Assembly: GCF_964059175.1 (NCBI RefSeq)
Contig: NZ_OZ060418.1
Location: 434,001 to 498,000, forward strand
From: Buchnera aphidicola (Brachycaudus tragopogonis)
Lineage (GTDB): Bacteria; Pseudomonadota; Gammaproteobacteria; Enterobacterales; Enterobacteriaceae
DNA: 64,000 bases
Reading direction: 5' to 3'
Shown: positions 1-7,878 of the stretch, piece after piece
Layout of the letters: every line of letters begins with the position of its first letter
How positions within the stretch are numbered: position 1 is the stretch's first letter
Position numbers and translations under genes: made by a program
Notes under the pieces: generated by a model
The model's database searches: none
What the model was told of the DNA's origin: nothing
Seen by the model: the letters and a program-made list of their open reading frames with translations, nothing else

Positions 1-1188
1 AAAAAAGCAATTGGTCATGAAATAAATAAAAGTTTAACTCCTGGTCAAGAATTTATAAAAATAGTTAAAAACGAGTTAATATTTGCAATGGGTGAAAAAA
101 ATAATATTTTAAATTTATCTATTGCACCACCAGCTGTTATATTAGTCATAGGTTTGCAAGGAGTAGGAAAAACTACTAGTTTAGCAAAAATAGGAAAGTG
201 GATACAAAATAAACATAAGAAAAAAATATTAATTGTATCAACTGATATTTATCGTGCGGCAGCTATTAAACAACTACAAATATTATCTCATCAAATTAAA
301 GTAGATTTTTTTGAATCCAATCAAGATGAAACACCAATACAAATTACTCAAAAAGCATTAAAACATGCACAAAAAAAATTATATGACGTTTTATTGATTG
401 ATACAGCAGGAAGATTACATATTGATCAAAAAATGATGGATGAAATTCATGAAATACAAAACTTATCAAATCCGATCGAAACATTGTTAATAGTAGATTC
501 AATGATGGGTCAAGATGCAGTAAATATGGCAAAAATATTTAATAATAAATTGTTTATATCTGGTATAGTATTAACTAAAACAGATGGTGATTCTAGAAGT
601 GGAATTGCTTTATCTATGCGTCATATTACTGGAAAACCCATTAAATTTATAGGCACTGGAGAAAAAATCACAGAGCTAGAAACATTTTATCCGGAAAAAA
701 TTGCCAATAGAATCTTAGGAATGCATGATGTTACGACTTTAATTGAAGATATAGAAGACACTGTTGATCAATCTCAAGTGCAAAAACTTACAAAAAAATT
801 AAAAACAGGTGAAAATTTCAATTTAAATGATTTTTTAATCCAAATTAAGCAAATGCAAAAAATTGGAGGATTAAATTTTTTCATCAATAAATTTTTTAAA
901 AATAATTCCTTATCTAATAATATATCATTATTAAATATGGATAAGAACGCATTGAATAAAGTTGAAGCAATGATATCTTCAATGACACCTAAAGAACGAT
1001 TAACGCCAAGTATCATTAAAGGATCAAGAAAACGTAGAATTGCTTTAGGATCCGGAACGAACGTACAAGATGTTAATAAATTATTAAAAAATTTTGATGT
1101 TATACAAAGAATTATGAAAAAAATAAAAACTAGTGGAATATCTAAAGTAATGAGAGGAATAAAAAACATAATACCTAAAAATTTTTAA
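1..1188 (+). CDS. ffh: Signal recognition particle GTPase Ffh (5'-truncated by window edge)
   Basis: Protein subunit of the signal recognition particle, which binds 4.5S RNA and targets nascent inner-membrane proteins to FtsY. The frame is open from base 1; an internal ATG at 88 is not the start, because the upstream codons read as the conserved N-domain stretch GHEINKSLTPGQEF. About 395 residues are visible, so roughly 55-60 N-terminal residues are missing. The P-loop GLQGVGKTT lies near visible residues 51-59, followed by DTAGR and TKTDGD motifs of the SRP GTPase G domain. The methionine-containing M domain with the RNA-binding block MTPKERLTPSIIKGSRKRR is present and the protein ends soon after. 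It lies upstream of rpsP, as in enterobacteria. Identification is secure. Confidence 0.97.
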   Translation, partial: KKAIGHEINKSLTPGQEFIKIVKNELIFAMGEKNNILNLSIAPPAVILVIGLQGVGKTTSLAKIGKWIQNKHKKKILIVSTDIYRAAAIKQLQILSHQIKVDFFESNQDETPIQITQKALKHAQKKLYDVLLIDTAGRLHIDQKMMDEIHEIQNLSNPIETLLIVDSMMGQDAVNMAKIFNNKLFISGIVLTKTDGDSRSGIALSMRHITGKPIKFIGTGEKITELETFYPEKIANRILGMHDVTTLIEDIEDTVDQSQVQKLTKKLKTGENFNLNDFLIQIKQMQKIGGLNFFINKFFKNNSLSNNISLLNMDKNALNKVEAMISSMTPKERLTPSIIKGSRKRRIALGSGTNVQDVNKLLKNFDVIQRIMKKIKTSGISKVMRGIKNIIPKNF

Positions 1189-1282
1189 CAAATCAAATAA
1201 TAAAAATATAATATAGTAGATATTTTCTAATTAATTCGAAATTTATCTTTCCAAAATATATAAATTCAAAGAAGAATAGAAC

Positions 1283-1540
1283 ATGGTAAAAATTCGCTTA
1301 GCTCGATATGGAACAAACAAACGTCCATTTTATAAAATGGTAGTAGCTGACAGTCGTTTTTCTAGAGATGGTCGTTTTATTGAACGTGTAGGATACTTTA
1401 ATCCTATTGCTCGAGGAAAATCTCGTTTAATACAAGTAAATTTAGATCGTATTCGATATTGGAAAAGCCAAGGAGCGCAAATATCAAAAAGAACTGAAAA
1501 AATTATTAAATTATATAATAAAAAAGAGGTATTCTCATAA
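1283..1540 (+). CDS. rpsP: 30S ribosomal protein S16
   Basis: Small-subunit ribosomal protein S16, needed for 30S assembly. The 85-residue product begins [20 protein letters not shown], the family signature, and is about three residues longer than in E. coli. It is first in the rpsP-rimM-trmD-rplS operon that is conserved across gammaproteobacteria. Its stop codon TAA at 1538-1540 overlaps the proposed AUA start of rimM at 1537, so translation of the two genes is probably coupled. A GAAGA ribosome-binding element precedes the ATG. Confidence 0.98.
   Translation: MVKIRLARYGTNKRPFYKMVVADSRFSRDGRFIERVGYFNPIARGKSRLIQVNLDRIRYWKSQGAQISKRTEKIIKLYNKKEVFS
1525..1539 (+). promoter_or_regulatory. Ribosome binding site and AUA start that decide the rimM start
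   Basis: The bases AGAGG at 1525-1529 form a good Shine-Dalgarno element, followed by seven bases and then ATA at 1537-1539 in the rimM frame. No ATG, GTG or TTG exists in this frame between the end of rpsP and the conserved RimM N-terminus. ATA 1537 is the only in-frame codon with normal spacing to a Shine-Dalgarno sequence. An ATA at 1546 would be too far away and an ATT at 1531 too close. This is inference from spacing. Confidence 0.6.
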
Positions 1541-2076
1541 ATAATATAAATATACCAGTTCAACCATTATTAATAGGAAAATTTGGCAAATCTTATGGAA
1601 TATTAGGATGGATAACTATTTTTTCTTTTACAGAAGAAAAAGAAAAAATATTTGATTATTTTCCATGGTTTTTTTTTAAAAAAAAATGGACAAAAGTTCA
1701 AGTTAAAAACTGGAAAAAATATAAAAATCATTTTATTGTTTATATAAAAGGTATTTCTAATCGTTCAGATGCTAGAGAACTAACTAATTTAAATATTGTT
1801 ATTAGTAAACACACATTGCCTAAATTAAAAAAAAATGAATATTATTGGAACGATATTATTAACTACAAGGTAGTGAATACATATCAGCATTACTTAGGTA
1901 AAGTAATAGATTTAATACGTACAAAAAATAACGATATCTTAATAGTAAGCAATACATTAGCAATATCTAAAAAAAACATCTTTATTCCATTCATTGAAAA
2001 AAAAATAATAAAAGAAATAAATTCCAACTATAAACTTATAACAGTTCAATGGAACTCAATTACACCTTATAAATGA
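1537..2076 (+). CDS. rimM: Ribosome maturation factor RimM (non-ATG start)
   Basis: RimM binds S19 and helps mature the 3' domain of 16S rRNA in the 30S subunit. From 1537 the frame reads about 179 residues, matching the family length. The conserved N-terminal RimM motif [14 protein letters not shown] is near residues 10-24, followed by FDYFPWFF, and the C-terminal PRC-barrel part contains YYWNDII and LGKVIDL. A TTG at 1816 would drop the whole conserved N-terminal domain, so it is not the start. No ATG is available upstream, and an AUA start is proposed. The stop overlaps the trmD start as ATGA. A T9A9 run near 1669-1686 is in frame. Confidence 0.88.
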   Translation: MNNINIPVQPLLIGKFGKSYGILGWITIFSFTEEKEKIFDYFPWFFFKKKWTKVQVKNWKKYKNHFIVYIKGISNRSDARELTNLNIVISKHTLPKLKKNEYYWNDIINYKVVNTYQHYLGKVIDLIRTKNNDILIVSNTLAISKKNIFIPFIEKKIIKEINSNYKLITVQWNSITPYK

Positions 2077-2846
2077 AAAACAAATATGATAATACTTTAA
2101 TATGGTTTAAAATCATTACTATTTTCCCAGAAATGTTTAATGCAATTACTAATTATGGTATTACTAGTAGAGCAATTAAAAAACGAATAATTAATATTGA
2201 TTTTTTAAATCCAAGAAATTTTACTAAAAATAAATATAAGTCTATAGATGATCGTCCTTATGGAGGAGGACCTGGTATGATAATGAGTGCTGAACCATTG
2301 TATCAATCCATTCAGCATGCAAAATCTGAACTAAAAAATGCTACTGTAATCTATTTATCTCCTCAAGGAAAATTGTTAAAACAAAATTGCATAGAACAAC
2401 TTATTAAGAAAAAACAAATTATTTTTATATGTGGTCGATATGAAGGAATAGACCAAAGAATTATTGATTCTCAGGTAAATGAAGAATGGTCAATTGGAAA
2501 TTACATACTTACTGGAGGAGAATTGGCAGCTATGATTATGATTGATTCTATATCTAGATTCATTCCAGGAGTGATAAAAAAAAAACAATCTATAGAAAAC
2601 GAATCTTTTTCTAAAAATTTACTTGATCATCCTCATTACACTCGACCAAAAAAAATTCACAATATGTCAGTTCCAGAAGTATTATTATCTGGAAATCATA
2701 GTGAAATTCGTCTTTGGCGATTAAAACAATCATTAGGAAAAACTTGGACGAAACGCCCCGATCTTTTAAAAAAACATATTTTAAATAAAGAAGAAATAAT
2801 TTTATTAAACAAATTTAAAAAATACAAAAATAAAAAAGTTATTTAA
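2073..2846 (+). CDS. trmD: tRNA (guanine-N1)-methyltransferase TrmD
   Basis: Methylates G37 of tRNAs that read codons beginning with C (Leu, Pro and Arg), preventing +1 frameshifting, with S-adenosylmethionine as donor. The 257-residue protein shows the SPOUT-class trefoil-knot motifs: the GGGPGM loop near residues 67-72, [12 protein letters not shown], and [15 protein letters not shown]. It overlaps rimM by four bases (ATGA), which suggests translational coupling. An A10 run at 2576-2585 lies within the gene but keeps the frame. The product acts in the cytosol, and its methyl donor comes from MetK, also encoded in this window. Confidence 0.97.
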   Translation: MKNKYDNTLIWFKIITIFPEMFNAITNYGITSRAIKKRIINIDFLNPRNFTKNKYKSIDDRPYGGGPGMIMSAEPLYQSIQHAKSELKNATVIYLSPQGKLLKQNCIEQLIKKKQIIFICGRYEGIDQRIIDSQVNEEWSIGNYILTGGELAAMIMIDSISRFIPGVIKKKQSIENESFSKNLLDHPHYTRPKKIHNMSVPEVLLSGNHSEIRLWRLKQSLGKTWTKRPDLLKKHILNKEEIILLNKFKKYKNKKVI

Positions 2847-2872
2847 GTTATCTTGTTGTAAAGGAAAAATCC

Positions 2873-3220
2873 ATGAGAAATGTGATTAAAGAGATAGAAA
2901 AAAAACAATTAAAAAAAAATATACCTATTTTTAGACCTGGAGATACTATAGAAGTTAAAGTATGGGTGATTGAAGGTTCTAAGAAACGCATACAATCTTT
3001 TGAAGGAATAGTAATTGGAATAAGAAATCGTAATTTAAATTCATCTTTTACTATACGTAAAATATCTAATGGAGAAGGTGTTGAACGTGTTTTTCAAACA
3101 CATTCTCATAGCATTGATGAAATTATTATGAAAAGAAAAGGTTTAGTGAGAAAAGCAAAATTATATTATTTAAGAACTCGAACTGGTAAAGCTGCACGTA
3201 TTAAAGAAAGACTTAATTAA
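2873..3220 (+). CDS. rplS: 50S ribosomal protein L19
   Basis: Large-subunit protein L19, located at the 30S-50S interface. The 115-residue protein matches the family length and contains [20 protein letters not shown] and the conserved tail [16 protein letters not shown]. It is the last gene of the rpsP operon, follows trmD by 26 bases with a clear AAGGA ribosome-binding site, and is followed by a stem-loop terminator. Confidence 0.98.
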   Translation: MRNVIKEIEKKQLKKNIPIFRPGDTIEVKVWVIEGSKKRIQSFEGIVIGIRNRNLNSSFTIRKISNGEGVERVFQTHSHSIDEIIMKRKGLVRKAKLYYLRTRTGKAARIKERLN

Positions 3221-3242
3221 TATTGATCAAAATAACTTTAAT

Positions 3243-3279
3243 ATGCAGTCATGACATAATTCTTGACTGCATTATTTTA
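3243..3279 (+). terminator. Rho-independent terminator of the rpsP-rplS operon
   Basis: A perfect nine-base-pair stem, ATGCAGTCA (3243-3251) pairing with TGACTGCAT (3264-3272), has a 12-base loop and is followed by TATTTTAT. It sits just after rplS and before the convergent tldD. Confidence 0.8.
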
Positions 3280-3315
3280 TATAACACATAAATCATGAAT
3301 ATTTTTTATAGTAAA

Positions 3316-4767
3316 CTAAACTGTTCCACCTATAGTTAAATGTTCTAATTTAATAGATGGTTGTCCTATTCCTACTGGAATATTTTGTCCATCTTTTCCA
3401 CAAATACCCATTCCTTGATCCATTTTTAAATCATTACCGACCATTGATATTTTTTGCATTACTTCTAAACCAGAGCCTATTAATGTAGTGTTTTTAATCG
3501 GTGAAGAAATTTTTCCTTTTTTTATTAAATAAGCTTCTGAAGTAGAAAAAACAAATTTTCCAGAAGTGATGTCAACTTGACCCCCAGAAAAATTTACAGC
3601 ATATATTCCATATTCAATACTTTGAATTATATCTTCTATTTTAGATGTACCAGATAACATATAAGTATTAGTCATACGTGGCATTGGTAAATATGAATAT
3701 GATTCGCGACGTCCATTTCCAGTAGACTGTGTTCCCATTAAGCGCGCGTTAAGTTTATCTTGCATATATTTTTTTAATATTCCATTCTGTATTAAAACGT
3801 TATATTGTCCAGGAGTTCCTTCATCATCGATACTTAATGAACCACGTTGATCTTTTATTGTACCATCATCAATAATAGTACATAGTTCTGATGCAACTTT
3901 TTTTCCAATCATATTAGTAAAGACTGATGTCCCTTTTCTATTAAAATCACCTTCTAAACCATGGCCTATAGCTTCATGTAATAAAACACCTGGCCATCCA
4001 GAACCTAAAACTACAGGAAAAGTTCCTGAAGGCGCTTCTTTTGAAGATAAATTTAATAAAGCTATACGAACAGCTTCTCTAGACCAATGATCAATTCTAT
4101 TTTCTTTTGATAAATCATCTTTATTTATAAAAAAATTATAATCAGCACGACTGCCACCCCCACTTCGACCTCGTTCTCTTTTTCCGTGATCTTCAACTAA
4201 AACACTAATGGAAAATTGTACTAAAGGTCTTATATCTGTTGCTAAATCTCCATCAGTAGAAGCTATTAATATTTGCTCATATGAACCTGTTAAAGTAGCA
4301 TTCACTTCTATAACACGATTATCGACACTACGTGCTATATGATCTGCTCTATAAAGCAAGTCGCTTTTCTCTCTAGAAGAAAACATTTGCAAAGGATTAA
4401 TAACATTATAAAATGGTTTTACTTTTTTTTGTGAAAACGTTTTTGTTTTTCCTAGACCTTTAACAAAAATAATACTACGTGCCATATTAGTGCTTTTTCT
4501 TAAAGAATCTATGGATATTTGGTCGGCATATGCAAATCCTGTAGTCTCTCCTCGAATAGCTCTAACTCCAACTCCTTGATCTGAATGATATCTGCCTTCT
4601 TTTATAATTCTGTTTTCTAACGACCAAGATTCATAAAGATGAGATTGAAAATAAAGATCTCCGTAATCTAATTTACGCATACATAGTTCTTCTAAACACA
4701 CTGAAAGATCTTGTTGAGTTATTTTATTAGCAATTAATAAAGATTCAGAAACTAATTCAAATGTCAT
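3316..4767 (-). CDS. tldD: Metalloprotease TldD
   Basis: TldD forms a zinc metalloprotease with TldE (PmbA); in E. coli the pair processes microcin B17 and degrades CcdA. The 483-residue protein has the normal length and carries the zinc-binding HEAIGH motif at residues 264-269, followed by glycine-rich GLEGD. The C-terminal half shows PRMTNTYM and the conserved block [18 protein letters not shown]. It is convergent with rplS and divergent from aroQ. No TldE gene is in this window. The substrate in an endosymbiont without known microcins is unknown. Confidence 0.95.
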   Translation of the reverse strand: MTFELVSESLLIANKITQQDLSVCLEELCMRKLDYGDLYFQSHLYESWSLENRIIKEGRYHSDQGVGVRAIRGETTGFAYADQISIDSLRKSTNMARSIIFVKGLGKTKTFSQKKVKPFYNVINPLQMFSSREKSDLLYRADHIARSVDNRVIEVNATLTGSYEQILIASTDGDLATDIRPLVQFSISVLVEDHGKRERGRSGGGSRADYNFFINKDDLSKENRIDHWSREAVRIALLNLSSKEAPSGTFPVVLGSGWPGVLLHEAIGHGLEGDFNRKGTSVFTNMIGKKVASELCTIIDDGTIKDQRGSLSIDDEGTPGQYNVLIQNGILKKYMQDKLNARLMGTQSTGNGRRESYSYLPMPRMTNTYMLSGTSKIEDIIQSIEYGIYAVNFSGGQVDITSGKFVFSTSEAYLIKKGKISSPIKNTTLIGSGLEVMQKISMVGNDLKMDQGMGICGKDGQNIPVGIGQPSIKLEHLTIGGTV

Positions 4768-4928
4768 TTAAACTCACTTAATTTATAATAATTTGATAAA
4801 AACTTATTATAAAAGATAAAAGATAAAATAAAAAATATTTTTTAATACAAAATATTATATAATAAGTTTCTTTTTTTTTAAAAATTAATTATTTAAATTT
4901 AAAATACTATCTTTAACAGAGATGAAAT

Positions 4929-5378
4929 ATGAAAAATATATTATTAATTAATGGACCGAATTTAAATCTTCTCGGAACACGAGAAACTGAAATTTATGGT
5001 GAATGTACTCTAACTGATTTATTAAATAATTTAAAAACAAAAGCTAAAAAACTCAATCTTTCTTTGGATCATATACAATCTAATGCAGAACATGTATTAA
5101 TTAATAAAATTCATTCTTCAAGAAATAATGTCCATTATATTATTATTAATGCTGCAGCCTTTACGCACACTAGTATAGCTATAAGAGATGCTTTAATAGC
5201 AGTAAGCATTCCTTTCATTGAAGTTCATATTTCAAATATTTATTCTAGAGAAGATTTTCGCACTCACTCGTGGTTATCTGATATTTCTCAAGGTGTAATT
5301 TGTGGACTCGGTCTTGATGGTTATTATTGGGCATTAAAAACAATATCTAATAGGCTTTTAAAATTAAATAAAAATTAA
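4929..5378 (+). CDS. aroQ: Type II 3-dehydroquinate dehydratase
   Basis: Third step of the shikimate pathway: dehydration of 3-dehydroquinate to 3-dehydroshikimate, leading to chorismate and the aromatic amino acids supplied to the host. The 149-residue protein has the [12 protein letters not shown] motif at residues 8-19, the catalytic tyrosine in [14 protein letters not shown], and the [11 protein letters not shown] block of type II enzymes. It is divergent from tldD and convergent with fis. Confidence 0.97.
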   Translation: MKNILLINGPNLNLLGTRETEIYGECTLTDLLNNLKTKAKKLNLSLDHIQSNAEHVLINKIHSSRNNVHYIIINAAAFTHTSIAIRDALIAVSIPFIEVHISNIYSREDFRTHSWLSDISQGVICGLGLDGYYWALKTISNRLLKLNKN

Positions 5379-5461
5379 AAAAATTTTATATAAATACTTT
5401 TATACATTTATATAAACTGTATTTTTTAATAAAAATATGAAAAAATAAAAAAATATATTTT

Positions 5462-5499
5462 TTGCACTCTCTTAATTTTCATTAAAATAGAAAGTGCAA
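5462..5499 (-). terminator. Stem-loop between convergent aroQ and fis
   Basis: Outer arms TTGCACT (5462-5468) and AGTGCAA (5493-5499) pair over seven bases; an inner helix of TCT/AGA and ATTTT/AAAAT closes a CATT loop. On the minus strand it is followed after a short A-rich stretch by a long T-rich tract, consistent with termination of fis; it could also serve aroQ. Confidence 0.6.
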
Positions 5500-5508
5500 T
5501 AGAAAAAA

Positions 5509-5805
5509 TTAATTCATACCATATTTTTTTAATTTTTTCCGTAATGTACTACGATTTATACCCATCATTAAAGCTGCACGAGTTTGATTTCCTCTAGTAT
5601 GCTGCATAACCATATCTAATAATGGTTTTTCTAATTCAGCTAATGCTAATTCATATAAATTATTGACATATTTACCATTCAAGTTTAATAAATAGTATTT
5701 CAAAGCTTGTTTTACTAATTCACGTAAAGGTTTTTTTACGATACGATCCTGAGAATCTGCACTAGATAAAACAAAAAATTCATTTTTTATTAGTTCTTCT
5801 AACAT
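5509..5805 (-). CDS. fis: DNA-binding protein Fis
   Basis: Nucleoid-associated protein that bends DNA, activates rRNA and tRNA promoters and affects supercoiling. The 98-residue length equals that of the enterobacterial protein. The C-terminal helix-turn-helix (about residues 72-95) includes [20 protein letters not shown] and ends KKLKKYGMN. In E. coli fis is co-transcribed with dusB, but no dusB gene lies upstream here, so fis stands as a single gene with its own upstream region. It is one of the few global DNA-binding regulators visible in this window. Confidence 0.96.
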   Translation of the reverse strand: MLEELIKNEFFVLSSADSQDRIVKKPLRELVKQALKYYLLNLNGKYVNNLYELALAELEKPLLDMVMQHTRGNQTRAALMMGINRSTLRKKLKKYGMN

Positions 5806-5939
5806 AATACTATCAGCTCTTTATTTTTTAAATTTATATAGTTTTTAAAAAATTAAAAAATATATTTTTTTTGAACTTTTTTTCATACTATGAATAATAT
5901 GTTTTATTAAAAACAAATACAATAAATAAAATTTATTTG

Positions 5940-6905
5940 TTATAGATTTTGCAAACATACAAGAAGTTTTTTCATATCTTCAGGAAGAGAAACAGTCCAA
6001 GACATTAAATTTTGAGTAATAGGATGTTGAAAAGAAATATGACTAGCATGTAATGCTTGACGAGGAAATTCATATATTTTATTTGTATTTTCATTAGTTT
6101 TGTAATTTATACCCCGAATAATACCTTTGTAAACACGGTCACCAACTAATGGATGTTTTATATATAACATATGAACACGAATTTGATGTGTACGTCCTGT
6201 GCCTAATCGTATTAATATATGCGTATGAAATTTAAAACGATTAATAATTTTATAATAAGTAATTGCTTGTTTACCTAAGTGATGTACTGTCATAGATATT
6301 CTTTTAATATGATGACGCATTATAGGAGCATTTATTGTTCCTCCTGAAATCATATTACCTATAACTATTCCTTGATATTCTCGAATAATTTTTCTTTTTT
6401 TTAATAATTTTACTAAATAACTATACGATTGAATAGTTTTAGCAATTACCATTAATCCAGTAGTATCTTTATCTAAACGATGTACAATACCAGCACGAGG
6501 TAAATATTTAATATTTTTATAATGATACAATAATGCGTTTAAAACAGTTCCTGTATTATTACCAGCACCTGGATGAACAACTAAACCGGCAGGTTTATTA
6601 ATCACTAATATCTCATTATCTTCATAAATAATATTTAAAGTAATATTTTCAGGAATATTCAATCTTATATCTTGAAGAGTAGGATAAATGGTGATGGTTT
6701 CTCCTCCCAATATTTTTTGATCAGGTTGATTAACAACAATTTTATCAACAAGTACTTGATTCATAATAATTAATTGTTTTAAATAAGAACGAGAATATTT
6801 TTTAAATAATTGAGCTAATACTTGATCTAATCTTTTTCCTGATAAAGAAATACAAGATACCATTTCACTTAATTCTATTTTTTTCAATAAAATGTTCCTT
6901 ATCAT
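5940..6905 (-). CDS. rluD: 23S rRNA pseudouridine synthase RluD
   Basis: Makes pseudouridines 1911, 1915 and 1917 in helix 69 of 23S rRNA. An S4-like RNA-binding domain occupies about residues 20-70 (LDQVLAQLF, SRSYLKQLI). The catalytic motif HRLDKDTTG carries the catalytic aspartate at residue 145, and GRTHQIRVHM follows. Length is 321 residues, near the 326 of E. coli. It is divergent from bamD, as rluD and bamD are in E. coli. The first residues differ from E. coli, so an in-frame internal start cannot be fully excluded. Confidence 0.95.
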   Translation of the reverse strand: MIRNILLKKIELSEMVSCISLSGKRLDQVLAQLFKKYSRSYLKQLIIMNQVLVDKIVVNQPDQKILGGETITIYPTLQDIRLNIPENITLNIIYEDNEILVINKPAGLVVHPGAGNNTGTVLNALLYHYKNIKYLPRAGIVHRLDKDTTGLMVIAKTIQSYSYLVKLLKKRKIIREYQGIVIGNMISGGTINAPIMRHHIKRISMTVHHLGKQAITYYKIINRFKFHTHILIRLGTGRTHQIRVHMLYIKHPLVGDRVYKGIIRGINYKTNENTNKIYEFPRQALHASHISFQHPITQNLMSWTVSLPEDMKKLLVCLQNL

Positions 6906-7023
6906 AATAAATATTTTTTATACGTCTAAAACGAAATCTTGAATTCTTATAAAATATGATATTCTATATTTTATTAAATAAAATATTGTAAAAAAATATT
7001 AATTTACTTTTTAAAATACCATA

Positions 7024-7758
7024 ATGAAAAAACAAAATAACATTACATGCATTTTTTTAATTGTATGTTTAAACTTAATGACACAATGTGAATCATCTAA
7101 TAATAAAATTTTTAAAGAAACATATTCTTTTTATGAAAACGCTAGAAGAGAATTAAGAGAAAAAAACTTTAACAATGCAATATACATATTAGAAAAAATT
7201 AAAAAAAATAATATGTATAACTTTATTAATGATAAAATTCAGATTAATTTAATTTATTCTTACTATAAAAATTTAAATTTAAATACAGCAAAAAAAAATA
7301 TCAAACAATTTATAAAAATTTATCCAAATCATCCAAATATGGATTATATTATATATATTCAATGTTTAATTGATATATCTATGGATAAAAATATATTTTT
7401 TAAAAATTTACCTATCAATTATCATAAAAATGATCCTCATTACGCAATAAATGCATTTTTTAAATTAAAACATTTCATTTATCAGTATCCTAAAAGCCCT
7501 TACGTAATAAATGCTAAAAAAAATTTAATATATTTAAAATATCGTTTATCCGAACATGATTTAAAAATATTAGAATATTATTTTTTGCATAAAAAATATA
7601 TAGCTGTTGTGAATAGAGGAGAGGAAATGATACAAAAATATCCAGAAATGCCAGCTACACGAAAAGCACTTATATACATGAAGAAAGCTTATATCGAATT
7701 AAACATTTTTAAAACAGCTGAAAAAATATCAAAAATAATTTCATTAAATAAAATTTAA
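7024..7758 (+). CDS. bamD: Outer membrane assembly lipoprotein BamD
   Basis: Essential lipoprotein of the BAM complex that folds beta-barrel proteins into the outer membrane. The 244 residues match BamD end to end: tetratricopeptide-like repeats, LIYSYYKN, HPNMDYIIYIQ, a central YPKSPY and a C-terminal block with AVVNRGEEM and ATRKAL. The N-terminus is a hydrophobic signal (residues 8-20) ending in LMTQC with a candidate lipidated cysteine at 22. The lipobox is atypical because glutamine precedes the cysteine, where glycine or alanine is usual. Lgt, which would lipidate it, is encoded at 48189. It is divergent from rluD. Confidence 0.95.
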   Translation: MKKQNNITCIFLIVCLNLMTQCESSNNKIFKETYSFYENARRELREKNFNNAIYILEKIKKNNMYNFINDKIQINLIYSYYKNLNLNTAKKNIKQFIKIYPNHPNMDYIIYIQCLIDISMDKNIFFKNLPINYHKNDPHYAINAFFKLKHFIYQYPKSPYVINAKKNLIYLKYRLSEHDLKILEYYFLHKKYIAVVNRGEEMIQKYPEMPATRKALIYMKKAYIELNIFKTAEKISKIISLNKI

Positions 7759-7878
7759 AAATTTTTAAAAAAATATAAAACACTTTATTATAATGTTGAA
7801 AATATACATTAATAAAAAAATTTAATAAATCTCTTTATGTAATTAACATATTTTTTATTTCAATTAATAAGAATAATT

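Noticed and set aside
774-1169. Long open frames antisense to ffh and to many other genes
   Set aside because: They are shadows of real genes in A+T-rich coding DNA, with no family features and no ribosome-binding sites.
1816-2076. A short 86-residue gene starting at TTG 1816
   Set aside because: The same frame continues upstream with the conserved RimM N-terminal motif; this is only the C-terminal half of rimM.
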